Part shown: piece by piece, positions 38,351-60,173 of the stretch | Position numbering within the stretch: the stretch's first letter is position 1 | Layout of the letters: each line of letters opens with the position of its first letter | Assembly: GCA_963995525.1 (NCBI GenBank) | Contig: OZ023214.1 | Location: 34,166,198-34,230,197, forward strand | Source: Escarpia spicata | Lineage: Eukaryota; Annelida; Polychaeta; Sabellida; Siboglinidae | Direction of reading: 5' to 3' | Length of the DNA stretch: 64,000 nt | Position numbers and translations under genes: made by a program | Notes under the pieces: generated by a model | Databases searched by the model: none | Told to the model about the DNA's origin: nothing | Seen by the model: only the letters and a program-made list of their open reading frames with translations

Positions 38351-41137
38351 GTATTGCAGTCGGTAATGCGGTATCTGTACTCTGGGTTAAAGGTAAATTC
38401 CTTGTTTATTGGTGGATCCACCATGGTTTGATTCACTGGGTATCCCGAACAAACTATTATCATTGTCCGAAGCCTGGCCCGGGCTGCGACATACACACAA
38501 CACTATGCTAGTGCCATTCATCAATATCCGTGTTGTTAGCGGTGTCTTCAACCAATGACACATATTATTGCGGTCAAACGTCGAATCGCAATTCCTTTCA
38601 CCTCGCTTGGTTTGCTACTACGACGTTCGGCGGGAATTCACCCTGTCTCTTTTGTTGACATTGATGTTTTATTTATATGATGACGTGATCTCACACCTAT
38701 AAAATGATACGGATTTCCGAAATGCAACCAACCAACACGATTCAGGTGATTGTGTGAAATGTATAACGTGTTCTTGGTCACGGATGGCCATTGGGTGTCT
38801 GTTGGTATGTTTATTTATACACAGAAAACTTTGCATGCTCTACAGTGTCTGATACTGTCTCCTAAACTATTCAATGTAGGACCTAGATATTGTATCATAA
38901 CACCTATTTCTTATGAAATTGGTTTATTTTTGCTAACTATCATAGTTTCATTCACTTATTTTATCTTACCTGTATCTATCTTTCACTCTGCTTTATGTTT
39001 TATGTTCCATTTTCCTATTATTTCCAAACCTGGCGCTCTTAGACACGATCCCCGATCGATGCTGGATGCACGACGGTTTGTGTGCATCCAGCATTGATCG
39101 CACGACACATATCAAAATGCTAACATATTGGTTTCTAGAAACACATTACAAATGTAAAAATGTGCCGTTACTTGACACAATTTTGGCGTAACACACATAC
39201 ACTGTTTTCTGTCGAACGCTAATTTATGCCGATGTTTGGTCGTCGAGTGCCACGTTCACAATGGCAGATCATTATTGCTTCCAATGTTACATTTGTGAGG
39301 ACGAAAAAACAAGAAGAGGAACCCAAAACAATCGAGGACCCGAATCGAGACCAGCCTCGCCCCGGACGGACTACGGCGACAAAGAGGAAAAACCACTTCG
39401 ATTAATACCTACACCGATGATGTCTTGACTGCGCCATTGTTCCTTTCGTTCCGCTTCGTTTGTTACACGGATTTCGGCGGTTACTTAGCATTGCTACCTG
39501 TATGTGCTATTTATAAATTGATATATCACCGATGAGGCATTGCCACAGAAACACGATAACACGGATTTCCGTATCATGGAAACTATCAATATCGCGGCAG
39601 GTAAGATCACTGCGCAATTATGTAATGAGAAAATATGTCATGGCATACGGGTGTATATTGATTCAATGATAACAAAGCACACATGCATTGTTAAATTTAC
39701 TTCCATCATCATCATCAGTTTTCGTGTATATCTGTAGCCTGAATACACGATCACGACCCTCCATTCCTCACGACCATTGGTACATCGTAGCAATTCTGTC
39801 TTGCGTGGATTAAGGCAGGCTGCTTTGGATTTTGAGTCTCTTACGACTTCTGTCTCTTTCCCCTCAATGTGTTCCATTATGACAATTTTGTTTATTTTTA
39901 GTTTAACGGTTGTATTATTATGACAATAATAATAATAATCAATGTTTCATGTTTAAAATAACAGTAATGACGGACATGATTGTTAGTTTTCTAGACGTTG
40001 TTTAATGTATTACAATAAACAGCATAACCGCAATACCAGCGAATAATAACAACCAATTTCCCACATTCTCGAATACGGTGAGAACAATTTGAAGAATGCT
40101 AAAACATTTGTAATGCAAATATGCCTGAATATCACAACTGTATTGTATTTCCGGAAGTTTAATTGCGTTGTTCACATTAGAGCCGTTGGTTTGATATTCA
40201 TGAATGCTACACAGCATCGCGCACGTCGTCGTGATTCGTTTTACACACGAAGAATTAGAAAAGTGTCACCCGATATTCTACGTTCAACGACGGGGGTGAG
40301 CTGTTGATGAAATAAACACCGGTAATGTGATGGAAGCCGTTTTTCGACTGGCCGTCATGTTTGTCGACATATGCCCTCACGCGTGGCCATTGCCGGTGTG
40401 TGCGAGTAGCGTAGTTATTATTAACAACATTGTAATCATACTAATCATTGAACGATGAACACATCAAAAAACCATCACCACCAGCAACAATAAAACAACT
40501 ATAAAAGTAGGCCTACAACAACAACTGCTCGTGAAAACATGACGTCATCTTTTTATTTTAACAACTCGAACTGTGTGGAATATTAAGTCAACAACGACTA
40601 CCTTGGTTCATAAAATGTTCGATCCCAAAACCAACGACGGCGCTGATGGTGCTTCTACTTATCACCAGTGGTCTAAGATATCGAGTGTCAGTTGATCCAT
40701 TGGAACGACCAGCGACGGTGTGTTATCTTTGCACTTTGGTCTACACACCAAATAAAGACATTCTTCACGAGTCATTCGAGGTTTAACTTACCCCATTCTT
40801 TATACAATAGCGGTCAGTTTCCAATTCGGACAACAACCTTTAAGTTCTATTCGTAGAGAGTACTGTAAGAAAACAGGTGTCGCCTGACAAATATTCGTAT
40901 AGATGCCAAGACTCTTTGTCAGTGTCGTGTCTTCCCTTTGTATAAGGAAGAACGTGTTTCTGGTGGATGTTACACAGATAGCCTGATTTATGTCAGCGGT
41001 TTCCTGTCGTGATATTAGTGTACTGACTAGGACCTATTACTTGTATGTGCACTGAGAACGCCTATTTCTGAAAGAACACTTTCAACAGTAAAATGTGCAA
41101 CATAACGTTTTGAAGAAGACACAAACAAGCCCACTCT
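38351..41137. other. Intergenic, no confident gene
   Basis: Open frames include 38750-39097 (115 codons, hydrophobic, unrecognised) and a 56-codon frame at 39261-39428 beginning MADHYCFQCYICED. Neither has splice or family support. Confidence 0.3.
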
Positions 41138-41232
41138 CACACACGCATACGTACACACGTACCCAAACACACATAAACCAAACACGCACACGCACACGCA
41201 CACGCACACGCACACGCACACGCACACGCACA
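41138..41232. repeat. (CACACG)n hexanucleotide repeat
   Basis: About eight regular CACACG units from 41182, preceded by degenerate CA-rich sequence. Confidence 0.95.
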
Positions 41233-42900
41233 ACATACAGATTTGATAGTCCCCACTACTTTCCACACACTGTCACCCTGCCTTATGATCAACAAGCGGA
41301 TGTGTTTGTATAGCCCTATTCAGAATGTGCAGTCAGACCGGTCTACAGATGTCAACGTATCTAGAAGCAATACGTTTGAAATTACGTCGTGGCGAAATTC
41401 AGGTTTCCTAGACATTCAGCGATGACTGCTTAACTGCTTGACATAACTAGGAACCACTATTTCAGCGAGACCGTTTTTATCATTTAAATTTGCGAACATT
41501 ATTCGAATAACTTGCTCTGTATTGTGCCTTTTCTGACAAAACGTTATTTCGATCAGTAGTTTCTAGTGTGTTGTTTTTATTACTGAAAGTAAATCCCCAC
41601 TTTATGGATAAATTTAATGTGTTATCTAAAATGTTTGCTGTTTGCAACGGAAGGTATCTTTTCGGATATTTCTCCGAGATAGTTCTCGTGTAATACACAG
41701 CTGCCGTTTGTCTGTAAAGAAATGTTCTTTTTGCAATGACAAAATATCGATAGAGTTACTATTGTCCCAAGTCGATTGACCTATTACAACTTGGCCTTTT
41801 TTCCTAATAAGTTGCCATTTCAAAGACAATATGCCTTTTGACCATTGAAAGAGCTTTTTCGCGACTTTGCACCAAGTTAAACAACAAGGCCTGGGTGGAA
41901 GTGTAAGAGGGCCTTGGAGCCTTTGGGGAGGGGCAATGCCGACTACTTATATTTTAGTAAATGTCTTGATCAAAAGTGCTCTTTTTGTCCATTGCCATTA
42001 TGAGTAAACTGCCCTGAAATTGACGACCAGTGTATCTTTATTAAAATACTCTAACAAAAGTACCCCATGGGAAGAGTAGAACGGGCTGATAACTTATGAT
42101 AAGGTGACAAGACGTGGTAGGACTGGGGATTCGTTGGCCTAACAAGGAGATAAGGGGGGCACATGAAAGGGCTGGGATGTAAGACCCCACTTTATTTGTT
42201 TTCAAAACGTCCCGGAACAGACATAATTCGTGGTTAGTTATTTAGAAACAGTGCCGGTGAGATTTTTTAAATAAACATAATCCGTTGTTTAGTACACGAT
42301 TTTGTGTCTTAGATCTTCGAAATGTTACGATGATTTGAACGTTATAGGCTCAACGTGTTCTGTTGGTCTCATTTTGGGACTTATAAATCCCCGAGTCCAG
42401 TTTGTTCAGCCGGGTGTGATGCGACCCACCCGTGTTTATCAACTACTAGCACCGCATTGCACTGATATGATGCACCACGACAATTAATAAACACCTGATT
42501 CATTTCTCAGTTGACCATATTGTTTACGCAAAATCGAAGCGCTTTTACTAAAAAAACTCGGTTGTGTACGGATTGTAATCGTGGTACATGAATGAAAACC
42601 TAGCGTGTATCCGTGAAGCGATCGCAGAAAACTTTCATGGCGACTCCTATTAGACGTGTCCACTGCACAACAAGGATATCCGAAGGACCGACACAAATCA
42701 ACCACATCGCTTCTATCAGCACTATCGAGTTACGCAATGAATGATACACGTAGTGTCCTGTTCTGTTCATACAAATGCGTCCGCATGATTAGCAAGTGTA
42801 GCGTTATTCACTTCCGATCGGTTTGCTCTTTTTTAATTCTGCCTGGGCTGCGGGTAGTTAACCGTGTCTACGTCCGTTAAGAGGGTCGGTCGGTGACGCG
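41233..42900. other. Intergenic upstream of the astacin gene
   Basis: No gene recognised. AT-rich with short frames only, until the CCAAT/TATA region at 42911. Confidence 0.35.
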
Positions 42901-42910
42901 ATAAAAATAG

Positions 42911-42999
42911 CCAATCGTGCACGTAGGCTTCGAGCCATCCGGGAAAGAGGGCGTGTTGTACAGGGTATATAAACGACGCTTGTCTTCAAGCTTTTCAGA
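42911..42999 (+). promoter_or_regulatory. Core promoter of the astacin gene (CCAAT, TATA, initiator)
   Basis: CCAAT lies at 42911-42915, TATATAAA at 42966-42973 and a TCAGAA initiator-like site at 42995. Placing transcription start at A 42997 puts the TATA box at -31 and the CCAAT box at -86, both at canonical spacing. The predicted 5' untranslated region is 42997-43095. TATA-driven core promoters usually mark strongly regulated, tissue- or stage-specific genes; that regulation here is inference. Confidence 0.65.
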
Positions 43000-43095
43000 A
43001 CAACAGCGACAACGCGACAAGACAGCTTAACATTTCGTAAAACGCTGTAATAAGAAACTCGATTGCTTTGTAGACGTGAATATAGATATACAGCA

Positions 43096-53390
<10,295 letters not shown>

Positions 53391-54300
53391 CTCACTGTAC
53401 ACACTGAAGAACAAACACCTAACACCATCCAAGCAGGATAGGCCACAGAAATCACCGTTGACACGTGAACATCGATCTCATACACCAGGCCGCGGTGTAA
53501 ACATCACTTGCGCGGTGGTTAGCGCGGTGCATGACGGACATTAACACCATTTCCGATTCGTCATCAGACAAATGCGCAAAGGGGTGGTCGCACCAATTTG
53601 CAAAGTCCAAGAAACCTTATATCACTGTGGTTCTTTGGTCATCACCACGTATTGCTGGGAAATACATCGCTACAGTGGTGCCAGCTATCGAATGTAACAC
53701 ATACTAACGTTGACGGCAAGATGGATATCATAGCTGGTCTGCGTGGCGGGTAATGTCTTGGCAACCATGTCACGTCCGAGTTGGTTTAGTAAGCCAGCTT
53801 GGCTTGCGTAACATCATAAGTTCCACACCACGTGTTTGATGAGAGGAAGGGATGGGAGTGATTTAAACCAATACTAAACACTTTACCTTTTCTTGTGAAC
53901 TTTTCAAAGTTATGAGACCGTCCTCAGTTATGCTATATGGGTACATACGCCGCAGGAACTTATGTATTTATCATAACAATTGTAATTTTAGCTTAACTAA
54001 CTCTAGCCCTCCTAATGTTTTGTGGGAATTACACAATATCGGTACTTCTGGTATAGCCACTTACATATTGATTTCAACAATGGTCACTGTAGTTAAACTC
54101 AGCAGTGTCCTACTAATGTGTTTATGGGTTTAATTTCGCTATCAGGTTATCTTTGTAATCCTTGGTAAGTTATGTTCACATAGTATATTTATTAATTGCG
54201 GTGTTGTTAGGATATTTATGTATACGTTATTTATTATTACTATTTATGTAAATTGTTAATATTTATTGTACTCATTTGTTATAGTTGCAACGTTGCAAAT

Positions 54301-54306
54301 AATAAA
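54301..54306 (+). promoter_or_regulatory. Candidate poly(A) signal of the astacin gene
   Basis: AATAAA about 910 bp after the stop codon, followed within 25-40 bp by a GT-rich run (TGTGTGTGTG) typical of the downstream element. It implies a 3' untranslated region of about 53391-54325. No earlier AATAAA was seen in the 3' region. Confidence 0.5.
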
Positions 54307-54399
54307 AAGTTATTATTACATGTGTGTGTGTCCGATTCTTATACTTATTTCCATCTATTGAGGAGAACACTGCATTGGCTCGGTATGAGATATCGCATT

Positions 54400-54640
54400 A
54401 CATTCAAAGATCTGTACAGTCACCGATCTTGTCCTACCCCCAAATAGCCTCTATATTTACACCCAATGCCACCTCAAACAAGAATGCCCACACGGCTTCG
54501 ACCGTCTGGTTCTAAATTACTTTCTGTTCTTATAGCTAAAAAAACATCGAAACTCAAGCCTTCTCAGTTGCCGCGCCAAGTATGTGGAATTAATTCCCTG
54601 TCAGCTAAGATCGGCAAGGTAATATAATTTTGACGTCATC
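54400..54640 (+). mobile_element. Short LINE 3' relic of another family
   Basis: One plus-strand frame at about 54540-54605 reads KNIETQAFSVAAPSMWN, then a stop, then FPVSA. This is the common F-VAAP-LWNSLP motif found near the C-terminus of many CR1/RTE-type LINE proteins. Only this end is recognisable. Confidence 0.45.
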
Positions 54641-54715
54641 TGAATAATAAGTGTTCAGCTTAGATCGGCAACGTAATATCATGTTGCTGTTATCTGAAGA
54701 TTAGCTCTTCCAATA
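54601..54715. repeat. Two imperfect ~57-bp tandem units
   Basis: AGCTAAGATCGGCAAGGTAA and AGCTTAGATCGGCAACGTAA start two successive units with similar continuations (CATCTGAA and TATCTGAA). Confidence 0.65.
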
Positions 54716-54798
54716 TTGCTTATGCATCTTAGCTCCGTCTATCTATTGACGACTTTCTCAATGTACGCCGATAAAAAGGATGCTACACACTTGGTTTT

Positions 54799-56646
54799 AG
54801 TAAAATAAAACATGACAGCAAGAGTTTTTATGCGTATGTTCGAAGCAAACAGAAAATTCAAGATAAGGTCGGTCCTCTAGAAGATAGTGCTGGAAATATA
54901 ATATCAGAGGGATTCATAATGGCAGAAGACCTGAATGAGTACTTTAGTTCAGTGTTTACCAGGGAAGATATTAGTTCACTGCCAATACCAGAGGCTAAGT
55001 TCAAGGGGGCAGATTCAGACTATTTAGGACAATTAATTGTAACCCCGGAAATGGTAGCTAAGAAAATAAGGGCTATGAAGGATAATAAATCACCTGGAGT
55101 GGATGGTATTCCACCCAAACTACTATTGGAAATTGTAGAACAAATTGGCATACCACTTGCAACAGTTTTCAACTTGTCATTAGAAGAGGGAGTGGTTCCT
55201 TTAGAATGGAAAGAAGCAAACATTATACCGTTATTCAAAAAAGGTTCGAGAAACAAGTCAGAGAACTATAGACCAGCGAGTTTAACATCAGTGATTTGTA
55301 AATTATTAGAAAGACTAATTAAAGATCACATGGTGGATTTTCTTGTTAAACAAAACTTGATAAACCCATCTCAACATGGTTTTTTTAAAGCGAGGTCATG
55401 CTTAACAAATATGTTATGTTTTTTGGAAGACATCACTAAATGGGTAGATGAGGGATCACCAGTAGATATCGTCTACTTAGATTTTCAAAAAGCTTTTGAC
55501 AAAGTACCACATCAAAGATTACTGCTTATACTAAAGGCCCATGGCATAGGAAATGGTATAATAAACTGGATAGAACAATGGCTGATTGACAGAAGACAAC
55601 GTGTAGTAGTTGATGGGGAGGCTTCAAACTGGAAATCGGTATTGAGTGGGGTACCACAGGGATCAGTATTAGGTCCTATATTATTCTTAATATACATCAA
55701 CGATTTGGATGATGAAATAACAAGCAAGGTGTTGAAATTTGCGGATGATACAAAATTGTTTAGAAGGATTAAAAGTGATGGAGATAGACAGCATTTACAA
55801 GATGATCTTGACAGGTTGATCAAATGGTCTGAAAAGTGGCAAATGATGTTCAATTTTGGGAAATGTAAATGCCTCCACATAGGACATAGGAACGAAGAAG
55901 TAGAATATACAGTGGGGGGTACTGTACTAAGTACTACTGTAAAAGAAAAGGACTTAGGGTTAACCGTTTGTGCTGATATGAAGATTTCAGAGCAGTGCGG
56001 TATTGCAGCTTCAAAGGGAAATCAAATCCTTGGATTAAGTAGGCGAAACATAACGTATAAGGAAAAAGAGCTAATAATACCGCTGTACAAAACAATAGTT
56101 AGGCCTCATTTAGAATATTGTATTCAAGCGTGGAGGCCATATCGCAGGAAGGACATAGATATGCTAGAAAGAGTGCAGAGGAGAGCAACTAAAATGATAC
56201 AAAATCTGAGGGATCTTAGTTACGAAATACGCCTAAAAAAATGCGGTTTAACAACACTAGAGACCAGGAGATTGAGAGGAGATCAGATAGAAGTGTTTAA
56301 AATATTGAAGGGTTATGAAAATATTGATAGAAATATGTTTTTCTCAGTTAAGAAAGATAGAAGGACTAGAGGACATGATCTTGCATTAGCAAAGGAGCAG
56401 AGTAGATTGGATATAAGAAAGTTTTCATTTTCACAAAGGACTGTAAATGAATGGAACATATTACCTGCTGATTGTGTGGGTGCTAGTAGCGTGAATATGT
56501 TTAAAAATAAAATCGACACATACCTCAGACGGGCGGGATACACATAGATAAAAGGGTCGGACTCTCGATAAGCCAAGGGCTTCCTTGTCCACCTGCTACC
56601 TAGAATTAATTCTCTGGGTGGCAATCTTGTTAAATCTTGTTAAATC
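54799..56646 (+). mobile_element. Young non-LTR retrotransposon, copy 2, 5'-truncated
   Basis: Nearly identical to 35909-37755 of copy 1. It begins downstream of the endonuclease domain, so it is a more severe 5' truncation. It ends in two full AATCTTGTTA units plus a partial one (56623-56646). No convincing target duplication was found beside it. High similarity between the two copies implies recent activity of the family. Confidence 0.92.
54919..56547 (+). CDS. LINE reverse transcriptase, intact open frame, 542 codons from internal ATG
   Basis: Uninterrupted frame with RT motifs in order: NKSPGVDGIPPKLL, KKGSRNKSENYRP, LDFQKAFDKVPH, SGVPQGSVLGPILFLIYIND, the catalytic KFADDTKLF (two Asp for metal binding), then thumb. 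The C-terminal region is TRRLRGDQIEVFKIL, SFSQRTVNEWN and FKNKIDTYLRRAGYT. The frame is open upstream of the ATG to the 5' truncation at about 54800, so the ATG is internal to the original protein and not its true start. The endonuclease is missing, so this copy cannot move by itself. It serves as a reference for the breaks in copy 1. Confidence 0.9.
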   Translation: MAEDLNEYFSSVFTREDISSLPIPEAKFKGADSDYLGQLIVTPEMVAKKIRAMKDNKSPGVDGIPPKLLLEIVEQIGIPLATVFNLSLEEGVVPLEWKEANIIPLFKKGSRNKSENYRPASLTSVICKLLERLIKDHMVDFLVKQNLINPSQHGFFKARSCLTNMLCFLEDITKWVDEGSPVDIVYLDFQKAFDKVPHQRLLLILKAHGIGNGIINWIEQWLIDRRQRVVVDGEASNWKSVLSGVPQGSVLGPILFLIYINDLDDEITSKVLKFADDTKLFRRIKSDGDRQHLQDDLDRLIKWSEKWQMMFNFGKCKCLHIGHRNEEVEYTVGGTVLSTTVKEKDLGLTVCADMKISEQCGIAASKGNQILGLSRRNITYKEKELIIPLYKTIVRPHLEYCIQAWRPYRRKDIDMLERVQRRATKMIQNLRDLSYEIRLKKCGLTTLETRRLRGDQIEVFKILKGYENIDRNMFFSVKKDRRTRGHDLALAKEQSRLDIRKFSFSQRTVNEWNILPADCVGASSVNMFKNKIDTYLRRAGYT

Positions 56647-56977
56647 ATTTCGATTGTTGTGCTCCTCACGTGTCAGACTAATTTCACGAAACGTAATCGT
56701 ATCAGGTATTCATTATTGATACACTGGTTCATTTGTACGTATGCTTTACTTCGTTTTAGTGAAATTAGCAGACAAACAATAAAATGATTTTCGGTTAGTC
56801 CTAACCGAATATCAAGACACATATCTGAACTTGGATGTGGTCTGAGATAGACCTCTCGTGTAATAGTCACGTGAAAGGGAATATGCGGCGACATCGGCCT
56901 TTGACCCCCTCCTTTCGGTGCCTGGATTCAGTATTTACGAGTCGCCATCCATTTTTTGTACAAGTGATAGCTCGATA

Positions 56978-57170
56978 ATGTTATCTGTGACGAAGGGATG
57001 CCCACGGATATATGTCACCGACTCGGCTAAAAAGAGGGTGAGAGCGGAAAGACAAAGAGAGTATCAGCGTACAAAGGTGTATATTGGAAAGGTTATGGAT
57101 TTGTGAAACCGAACGAAAGAAACGGCTGGCGTGAAAAGTGATGCAGCATTCGCCAAGTTTCTTCTGGACA
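56978..57170 (+). pseudogene. Exon-like coding piece with one in-frame TGA, unrecognised gene
   Basis: The plus-strand frame from ATG 56978 reads SAKKRVRAERQREYQRTKVY, GKVMDL, a TGA (57104-57106), then NRTKETAGVKSDAAFAKFLL and DR. It is followed at once by a consensus donor (CAG then GTTAGT, about 57171). The Arg/Lys-rich helix followed by SDAAFAKFLLDR resembles an uncharacterised protein family of marine animals in which this motif ends an exon (recall only). The single TGA may be a true nonsense mutation or a sequencing error for TGG. The segments at 58.5 and 59.8 kb could be later exons. Confidence 0.4.
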
Positions 57171-57282
57171 GGTTAGTAATATTGAATTTATCAGCAAGCA
57201 CACACACACACACGACTGTGTGTTCAATAGATGGAACAGCCAAAACAAAGCCGTCATCGTCCGCCATCTTAATTCCATCTTC

Positions 57283-57570
57283 GATCGACGTTCCGCGACG
57301 TTCCATCGCACATGAATATACATTATTGTAGATATTATGACTTTATATTGATGGACATGTTATATTATATCAATAGTTAACTAAGTGCGAAGTGTCAGTC
57401 TCTTGCGAAGCATACACCGAATGGTAGATGAACTTAAAAATCCGCTCCATCGACGTTCCGCGACGTTTCATCGACGTTCCATCAATCCGTGTCGTTCCAT
57501 CGCAAATTAATATACAGTAATGTAGATATTATGCCTTCATATTTAAGGACATGCCGTATTATATCAATAT
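57283..57570. repeat. Two diverged tandem copies of ~130-160 bp
   Basis: ATCGACGTTCCGCGACGTT, then TTCCATCGCA and GTAGATATTATG, appear at about 57290-57390 and again at about 57450-57570 with indels. Between them sit extra partial ATCGACGTTCC units. Confidence 0.8.
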
Positions 57571-58480
57571 TTAACTATGTATAATGTAATACATAATACA
57601 GCTGTAGCACCCACTGGACATTCACACGTTACTCCCAATCACTGGCTGACACTGCCACTGGCTGGACATTTGAGACTAATAAAATAATCGAATGCCTAAA
57701 ATAATTGCCTGGATCGAACTATAAGTACTTGCTTTCTTGGATGTCAGTTGAAACTTGAGTCACTGGCTGCTTGTAGTGTGCACTTTGATCATCAAAGCTA
57801 GTTACATTTACTGACAGCAGATCAGTGACAATCACCTCAGGAATCACATAATACCCAGTAAAACACAGCTACCAATTGACCTTTAGGCTTTACCCATGCC
57901 TACTCAATAGCAGTATGAGTCTATGAGATTTACTACCATGTTTTGTATGATATAAATATATCTTTACTTGCCTTCAGCAATGTAGAATACAAAATAACAC
58001 TTCTTTACTGTTTGTCCATGTGTAATGTACAACATGAATGCTGATTGTAATAACATATAAATTTAATAATCTTGTATTATGTAAATTTAAATAGTAATAA
58101 TTTATGATTTCTGTAGAGAATACTAATCATTTATATGTATATTGTGACCGTAATTGTCTACATATATTACCAAGGGGTAAACGACCCAAACTGCATATAG
58201 TATGTGTAGAAGTATGTATAATATATAAAGAAAAGTTTATAAGTTACATCTCTGAAAAGTGTAGAATATGTATACACATTGATAGAGATCTTCTAGGCCT
58301 CTATGCTAACCTTAGTTTGATAGGGAGCAAGAAAACAACTACACCGGGTGTATGAACATAGGAGGACAATTTATTTTATTATTTCTGAAAGTTATTTAAA
58401 TAGCCTGGATATTATTTTGATGTGTTATACTACGCTGTCCATTTTTAAGGGTAGTAGTACTATTAAAAAATGTAAAATTT
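57571..58480. other. AT-rich, no confident gene
   Basis: Includes an open frame at 58104-58355 (83 codons, rich in Cys, Ile and Tyr) that looks like chance in AT-rich DNA. Confidence 0.3.
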
Positions 58481-58540
58481 AATCAATTTTGGCCATTCCA
58501 CTTGATGCCTTCACTTGAGTTTCACCACAAATATATGCAA

Positions 58541-58696
58541 ATGACGTCCACGCCAATCCAGCCACCACAGACAACAACCGCTGCATTGGCTCTATCGAGT
58601 ATCGGTGGTCGCAGTAAAACCAGTTCACTGGCAGGTATTCAGTCTCTTCCCGAGGCTGGGTGCAGCTCTAAACCATTACAACCAATGTCAGTTTAA
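58541..58696 (+). CDS. Ser/Thr/Pro-rich coding segment, repeat 1 (unrecognised gene)
   Basis: The frame TSTPIQPPQTTTAALALSSI, then GGRSKTSSLAGIQSLPEAGC, SSKPLQP, with a TAA at 58694. It is a paralogue of the segment at 59788-59927. Between about GCATTGGCT and TGCAGCTCT, 7 of 27 aligned codons differ silently and about 7 change the residue, more silent change than expected of non-coding drift. CAG at 58560 could serve as an acceptor, and no good donor follows. Function unknown. Confidence 0.4.
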   Translation: MTSTPIQPPQTTTAALALSSIGGRSKTSSLAGIQSLPEAGCSSKPLQPMSV

Positions 58697-59636
58697 GTAA
58701 TGGTATTAATGTACTGTTATGTTCTGGTTTGACCAGTCTAATGTGTGTACAATTATTCAATGTTTGTATGATAGGGTGGTTGTCAAACTGTCAACTACAT
58801 AGCACATTTCATTTGCAGATAATTGTTTTAACTTATGTTTCTTTTTATTTAATTTGGAATGTTTGTATTGCAAACATAAATGTGTTTATACAATGCAAGT
58901 AAGTATACGTGACACAATATAGCCAAGCCTCAGTGATTGTCATTTCATAATAATTATGCTTATGTTGGCGCACAGATCTGCTAAAGGCTGCAACTGCTTT
59001 AATGTTAATGTTATGTCACATGACATTTTATCTCTATAATCACCTACTGGCTTGCACAGCACAAGATGCTTATGTTCAGTTTCTGATTTGTACCTTTGAA
59101 TGTATATTTTAGTGTGTGATCAGAAGTCAAAATAACTTAATTTAACCTGTTTAAACATACAATGTGTGGAATTATTTTAATAATACGTAAGGTTGGGGAG
59201 ACTCTTAATAAGACATATGATATAATGTCGCTAGTACTATCAGTGAAAAATGCAAAACTGTTTTTTTTTTAAATAAAATTACTTTGTGACTTTATTTCCT
59301 GTGACCTTCTTTCCAACCCACCTATGCTCTACCTGCACTTACAGGTAGTTAATTATACTGGCAATTGGATGGTGCACAATCCAAATTGTTTCACATTGTT
59401 GGCTCTGACACTTGTAAATTGTCTATTTTGTTTGTTATATACTACAATTTTACAATAAATACAATAATAACTTTGCCACTCTCATATCATTTATTGTATT
59501 TTTTTTACAACTGGGCAAATGACCTTTTCACACTTGAGTGCTGGGCAAATGACCATTGGGCAAATGATCGTGCAAAATATTTTTACCTATTAATGAAATT
59601 AAAACGTTTATAAGTTACACACCACATGTACACACA

Positions 59637-59695
59637 CATATATTTACATATACATACATATATAATATTATATAATATTATATATATTTACGTGT
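59637..59695. repeat. TA/CATA-rich microsatellite
   Basis: Imperfect ATACATAT and TATAATAT units. Confidence 0.8.
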
Positions 59696-59787
59696 AGTAG
59701 TGCTGTCAAACCATGTTCACCTTCACAAATAATCTGACTCATTCCATATTCCAATTCATGACTTTGTTTGACAGCTTCAACACAAAG

Positions 59788-60173
59788 GCGTGAACTACCT
59801 CAACACCACTGCAGCCATCACATATGACAAGATCTGTGGTGGCTTTATCGAGCATCAGCGGTCATAGCAAAGGCAGCTCACTGTCGGGTGTCCAGTCACT
59901 TGCTGAGGCTGGATGCAGCTCAGGACAGTAAGTAAACGTAAGTATTAATTGCTGCCGGTATGCAAACGTGATATATACAGCTGTATATATATATATATAT
60001 ACATAAATCATAGCATAACATTTGGAAGATATGCAAACATGTGTTTGGTTGTTTTGACAATTATGTTTTATTCTTACCAATCTTATTATTTGGTACACCA
60101 TCTTTGAAAATGTTTCAACAGCACCCCCCGTCTTCCGATATCACCACTCCAGCCGAGACAGCAGAGCAGCTGA
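59788..60173 (+). CDS. Ser/Thr/Pro-rich coding segment, repeat 2, with a possible last exon
   Basis: The frame TSTPLQPSHMTRSVVALSSI, then SGHSKGSSLSGVQSLAEAGC, SSG, ends at a consensus donor (GTAAGT at 59928). An acceptor at 60121 opens an in-frame continuation HTPRLPISPLQPRQQSS and a stop at 60173. Another acceptor (CACTGCAG) at 59814 gives an exon start at 59815; from the acceptor at 59774 the frame would be stopped. Similarity to 58541-58696 indicates a tandem exon duplication. I do not recognise the family. Confidence 0.4.

Noticed and set aside
38750..39097. 115-codon hydrophobic frame
   Set aside because: No family, promoter or splice evidence; composition fits AT-rich chance sequence.
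58104..58355. 83-codon Cys/Ile/Tyr-rich frame
   Set aside because: Typical of chance frames in AT-rich DNA, with no paralogue in the window.
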